From assembly GCA_003142355.1 (NCBI GenBank), contig PLMF01000111.1, positions 5,060-13,693 of the forward strand: a stretch of 8,634 nucleotides of DNA, written 5' to 3'. The notes under the pieces were generated by a model, which saw only the letters and a program-made list of their open reading frames with translations, made no database searches and was not told where the DNA came from. The translations under genes were made by a program, and so were the position numbers. Within the stretch, counting starts at the first letter, position 1. Every line of letters begins with the position of its first letter. Positions 6,241 through 8,634 of the stretch are shown piece after piece. Source of the DNA: Bryobacterales bacterium (GTDB lineage Bacteria; Acidobacteriota; Terriglobia; Bryobacterales; Bryobacteraceae).

Positions 6241-6732
6241 TCAGCGCTTGTACCCGATCATTCTTAGGAACGCCCGCCGCTGCCCGGCGTCTTCGGCCGA
6301 CTCCAGGCCTTTGGGCGGGAAGCCGTCGATCACGCCCAGCACGCCGCGCCCCTGTTCGCTTTCCGCCACCACCGCCTGCGCCGGGTTGGCGGTGGCGCAG
6401 AAGATCGAGCACACCTCGGGCACGTCTTTGATTCGTCCCAGCACGTTGATGGGGTAGCCTTCGCGCATCGCCACCACGAATATGTGGCCGGCCGCGACCG
6501 CCGTGGCGTTGCGCGCGGCCAGGGCTTGGAGTGCGTCATCGTTGCCGTCCACGCGCGTCAGGCACGGCCCCGAAGCCTCGTTGAACGCCACCCCGAACTT
6601 GATCTGAGGGACGGTATTCACGATGGCCTCGTAAACGTCCTCGACCGTCTTGATGAAGTGCGTCTGGCCAAGAATCAGGTTTCCGCCCTCGGGAATCTCG
6701 AGCGGCACAATCTTCAGTTCCATAAATGCCAT
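6241..6732 (-). CDS. Adenosine-specific kinase family protein (PF04008)
   Basis: This 163-residue cytoplasmic protein matches almost end to end the small family named after an archaeal adenosine-specific kinase, which phosphorylates adenosine to AMP. Conserved blocks are NLILGQTHFIKTVEDVYEAI (18-37), KFGVAFNEASGPCLTRVDGN (45-64), INVLGRIKDVPEVCSIFCAT (95-114), and ESEQGRGVLGVIDGFPPKGLE (124-144). Length is normal and no key block is missing. Two starts are possible: ATG 6732 (MAFMELK), with GGAG four bases upstream, and ATG 6723 (MELKIVPLE), which matches the usual family N-terminus and has AGGA about eight bases before it. The gene converges on DUF507 and is separated from the upstream PIN gene by 78 bases (6733-6810), in which I see no other feature. 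The family call is firm. The enzymatic role in bacteria is less tested and is taken from the family name. Confidence 0.9.
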   Translation of the reverse strand: MAFMELKIVPLEIPEGGNLILGQTHFIKTVEDVYEAIVNTVPQIKFGVAFNEASGPCLTRVDGNDDALQALAARNATAVAAGHIFVVAMREGYPINVLGRIKDVPEVCSIFCATANPAQAVVAESEQGRGVLGVIDGFPPKGLESAEDAGQRRAFLRMIGYKR

Positions 6733-6810
6733 CCTACTCCGCTGCGCCGGCGGGCGCGATGGGCGCCACGCGACCCCACGGGCCGGGCGACGTGTTCCCC
6801 ATCCACAGCT

Positions 6811-7239
6811 TCACAGCGATCTCAGAAGCTCGACATCACTCATCACGGAGATGCCGTGCTTCCGGCGGAATTCGATGACGCCGGGTTCATAAAAATCCCG
6901 GTCGAGAGTGCAGAGCACTTCCGCTCGCCCATCCACCGCCGTGTAGATAACGGGATCGTCTTGCGGGTCGTTCAGCACGACTGGCTCCCGAACTACCGGG
7001 TCAACGATGCGCGCAACGGAAACCATCTCCGCAATGTGCTCTCGGATTTCGTCTGGACTGAGCTTGTACAGAGCCTGCATCCTGGGATAATACAAAACCC
7101 GCTCCGTCTCCTCCAGCAGGAACGGTGAGAGGATCAACTCGTGCGGTCCGGAGGCAATCCGCTCCAGCAGCTTTCTGGCGGGACCTGACGCCTTGGCGTT
7201 CATCCGGACCAGAATCGCCGTATCTGGGACCACCCTCAT
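6811..7239 (-). CDS. PIN-domain toxin of a type II toxin-antitoxin pair
   Basis: This 142-residue protein is of the 'putative toxin-antitoxin system toxin component, PIN family' type (COG1569-like), a predicted Mg-dependent ribonuclease. It opens with MRVVPDTAILVRMNAK, carrying the first catalytic aspartate (D6). LLEETERVL (41-49) supplies the second acid. NDPQDDPVIYTAVDGRAEVLCTLDRDF (90-116) carries the third and fourth (D94/D95, D113 or D115). The C-terminal GISVMSDVELLRSL is typical of the group. The ATG at 7239-7237 overlaps the antitoxin stop (TGA 7238-7236) by the usual four-base ATGA arrangement. No separate ribosome binding site is visible, so translation is probably coupled to the antitoxin. 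The acids look intact, so it should be active unless the antitoxin binds it. RNA target is unknown. Confidence 0.88.
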   Translation of the reverse strand: MRVVPDTAILVRMNAKASGPARKLLERIASGPHELILSPFLLEETERVLYYPRMQALYKLSPDEIREHIAEMVSVARIVDPVVREPVVLNDPQDDPVIYTAVDGRAEVLCTLDRDFYEPGVIEFRRKHGISVMSDVELLRSL

Positions 7240-7508
7240 TCAGGGTTGTGGCGGACGAAATCCACGGCCTCGTCGATCGCCGCTTCCAGTTCGGCCTCGG
7301 GGACGTTTCTCACCCTATTCGCCGTCTTGTCGATCCGGCCCAGCAGCCGTCGGTACGCCATGTCACGAGCCGGTCCAGCCGGCGCATTCTTGGCCCGGTA
7401 AGTCCGGATGCCAACGGACTCGTCTTCTTGCAACACCCGCCCCAGCAGGCTTTCGATCGCCTCTTTAACCGGAGGGGCAAGCTCGCCCGCCTTGTGCAGT
7501 GGTTGCAT
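7236..7508 (-). CDS. Antitoxin partner of the PIN toxin
   Basis: This 90-residue charged helical protein lies directly upstream of, and overlaps, the PIN toxin, as antitoxins do. It reads MQPLHKAGELAPPVKEAIES, then LLGRVLQEDESVGI (21-34), ARDMAYRRLLGRIDKTANRV (47-66) and EAELEAAIDEAVDFVRHNPE (71-90). The pattern 'E.LLGR.L...E...I' with a C-terminal 'EAIDEAV..VR' helix resembles small antitoxins paired with PIN toxins in Acidobacteriota, as I recall them. The C-terminal helices would wrap the toxin and the N-terminal half would bind DNA, but no clear ribbon-helix-helix or AbrB motif can be named. The AGGGAG ribosome binding site five bases before ATG 7508 supports the start. It is first in its operon, and autoregulation is expected for the class but not shown here. 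Confidence 0.78.
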   Translation of the reverse strand: MQPLHKAGELAPPVKEAIESLLGRVLQEDESVGIRTYRAKNAPAGPARDMAYRRLLGRIDKTANRVRNVPEAELEAAIDEAVDFVRHNPE

Positions 7509-7513
7509 GGCGA

Positions 7514-7519
7514 CTCCCT
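7514..7519 (-). promoter_or_regulatory. Ribosome binding site of the antitoxin
   Basis: The minus strand reads AGGGAG with a five-base spacer to ATG 7508. It is stronger than any site before the toxin, which fits higher antitoxin synthesis and coupled toxin translation. Confidence 0.7.
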
Positions 7520-7540
7520 ATGGAACACGCGTCTCCCCTA

Positions 7541-7546
7541 ATTGTA
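7541..7546 (-). promoter_or_regulatory. Possible -10 box of the toxin-antitoxin operon
   Basis: The minus strand reads TACAAT (five of six matches to TATAAT), which would place transcription start near 7534 and give a leader of about 26 bases before the antitoxin ATG. The -35 position is poor: TGGAGC at 7569-7564 with a 17-base spacer. An imperfect palindrome centred on ACGCGT (near 7527-7532) lies between this box and the gene and could be an operator. Both are suggestions only. Confidence 0.3.
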
Positions 7547-7600
7547 CCCCGAGTGGGTGCAGCGCTCCAGCTCTGCTACACGCCGGAGGCGTTCATAATA

Positions 7601-7607
7601 GAAGGAG
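7601..7607 (+). promoter_or_regulatory. Ribosome binding site that fixes the TTG start of moeA
   Basis: GAAGGAG is followed by eight bases and then TTG at 7616-7618. The in-frame GTG at 7607 overlaps the site itself and so cannot use it. The spacing argues for TTG as the true start codon. Confidence 0.7.
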
Positions 7608-7615
7608 TGCCGCCT

Positions 7616-8634
7616 TTGACGTTTGCCCAAGCCCGCGAGACCGTTCTCACGACCGTGCGCGCGGCGCGTGTGGCCCCCGGCACCGAAGAGGCTGGCTTGG
7701 AATCCGCCGCCGGGCGCGTGCTGGCCGAAGACGTGGCTGCCGACCGCGACGTCCCCGCGACGGCCCGCTCGGTTCGCGATGGTTATGCGGTGCGCTCGAT
7801 CGACCTGCCCGGCGAACTGGAGGTCATGGGCGAGGTGCGCGCCGGCGAGCGCTTCGCGGCCGTGGTCGGTCCTGGCCAGGCGGTCGAAATCATGACCGGC
7901 GCGCCCGTTCCCGCGGGCGCCGATGCCGTGGTGATGATCGAGCACACCATCCGCGAGAACGGGCGAGTTCGCATCGGCCTTTCCGCCGAGCCGGGCCAGT
8001 TCATCAATCCCCAGGCCTCGGAAGCGGCGGCCCACGAAGTCGTTTTGCACGCCGGCAAGCGCCTGGACTACAGCGACGCCGCCATGCTCGCCGCCTTTGG
8101 CCGCACGAACGTCCAGGTTTACCGGAGGCCGGTTGTGGCCATCGTCGCCACGGGCGATGAAATCGTCGAAGTGGGCCAAGTCCCCGAGGCATTCCAGATT
8201 CGCAATTCCAACGTCTACTCCCTGGCCGCGCAGGTGGCGCGCGCCGGCGGCACTCCGCAAATCCTGCCAGTGGCGCGCGACAACGCCGGCCACACCCTCG
8301 AGATGGTCGAGCGGGGGCTCGCCGCCGATCTGCTGCTCGTTTCCGGCGGCGTCTCCGCGGGCAAGTACGACATCGTCGAGCCAGTGCTCGCCGGCCTGGG
8401 CGCCGAGTTTTTTTTCGACCGCGTGCTCATCCAGCCCGGCCAGCCGCTGGTCTTCGGCCGCGCGAGAGAGAGATTCTTTTTCGGCCTGCCGGGGAACCCC
8501 TCGTCGACCATGGTGACGTTCGAAATCTTTGCGCGCGCCGCCCTCGAGCTGCTCTCCGGCCAGGAGGAGATTTCGCTCCACATGCCCTTCGCGCGTCTCA
8601 CTCGCGAGCTCCATCACAGGGCCGGGATCACGCG
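7616..8634 (+). CDS. moeA: Molybdopterin molybdenumtransferase MoeA (C-terminal end beyond window)
   Basis: The frame runs open from TTG 7616 to the window edge, giving 339 whole codons of an expected 400 or so. MoeA inserts molybdate into adenylylated molybdopterin to finish molybdenum cofactor in the cytoplasm. Motifs in order are the N-terminal helix MTFAQARETVL, AAGRVLAEDV (31-40), RDGYAVRS (54-61), EIMTGAPVPAGADAVVMIE (91-109), VAIVATGDEIVEVG (174-187), NSNVYSLAAQVARAGG (197-212), VSGGVSAGKYDIVEPVL (242-258), QPGQPLVFG (273-281) and GLPGNPSSTMVTFE (290-303). The SGGVS and GLPGNP signatures of the MoCF-binding fold are intact. The loop usually written KPGKP is QPGQP here, so both lysines are glutamine. 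The missing part is the last beta-barrel domain IV. Transcription diverges from the toxin-antitoxin pair across 107 bases, with no strong promoter visible. A CATAAT at 7594-7599 is too close to the ribosome binding site to be convincing. Confidence 0.95.
   Translation, partial: MTFAQARETVLTTVRAARVAPGTEEAGLESAAGRVLAEDVAADRDVPATARSVRDGYAVRSIDLPGELEVMGEVRAGERFAAVVGPGQAVEIMTGAPVPAGADAVVMIEHTIRENGRVRIGLSAEPGQFINPQASEAAAHEVVLHAGKRLDYSDAAMLAAFGRTNVQVYRRPVVAIVATGDEIVEVGQVPEAFQIRNSNVYSLAAQVARAGGTPQILPVARDNAGHTLEMVERGLAADLLLVSGGVSAGKYDIVEPVLAGLGAEFFFDRVLIQPGQPLVFGRARERFFFGLPGNPSSTMVTFEIFARAALELLSGQEEISLHMPFARLTRELHHRAGIT

Noticed and set aside
7594..7599. CATAAT as a -10 box for moeA.
   Set aside because: Transcription would start at or after the ribosome binding site at 7601-7607, and there is no -35 word at the right distance.
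7538..8617. A 359-codon open frame on the minus strand across moeA.
   Set aside because: It covers the convincing MoeA reading frame, its protein is low-complexity Gly/Ala/His/Arg without motifs, and long antisense frames are expected at this GC content.

Overview
The window looks like a dense, GC-rich bacterial chromosome segment. The most likely source is an Acidobacteriota relative (Bryobacter/Solibacter type). This is inferred from the DUF507 protein, the PIN/antitoxin pair, the secreted Ala/Gly-rich protein and a MurJ of the 'LPVSLFGMAVSAAELP' type; there is no rRNA or other marker to prove it. There is no gene-free stretch longer than about 110 bases. I see no tRNA, rRNA, CRISPR array, insertion sequence or prophage gene.

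Layout. (1) Bases 1-119 hold the C-terminal end of a DapA-like aldolase/synthase, followed on the same strand by a 360-residue SAM-dependent methyltransferase with an added C-terminal beta-rich domain (144-1226). (2) A tight four-gene minus-strand operon occupies 5616 down to 1231. It runs from an ACS-family MFS carrier, through a tartrate/D-malate-type NAD-dependent dehydrogenase and the lipid II flippase MurJ, to a small secreted Sm-like/glycine-zipper protein. Spacings are 16 nt, a 1-nt stop/start overlap, and 6 nt. (3) Diverging from that operon across only 27 bases is a DUF507 protein built from two tandem copies of the domain (5644-6234). (4) Converging on it is an adenosine-specific kinase (6241-6732, minus). 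(5) A PIN-domain toxin and its antitoxin, overlapping by 4 nt, follow on the minus strand (6811-7508). (6) Divergent from the toxin-antitoxin pair is moeA, cut off by the right edge (7616-8634). It is read from a TTG start set by a strong ribosome binding site.

How the genes fit together. The carrier plus dehydrogenase resembles a tartrate or D-malate uptake-and-oxidation pair, as in the TtuB/TtuC arrangement. Its linkage to murJ and an envelope protein looks like operon sharing rather than one pathway. The other genes are housekeeping (moeA, DUF507, adenosine-specific kinase) or a stand-alone toxin-antitoxin module. I did not find a clearly new multi-gene system. The most unusual points are the methyltransferase-beta-domain fusion, a MurJ lacking two arginines that are essential in E. 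coli MurJ, the uncharacterised secreted protein coupled to murJ, and the 27-bp divergent promoter region.
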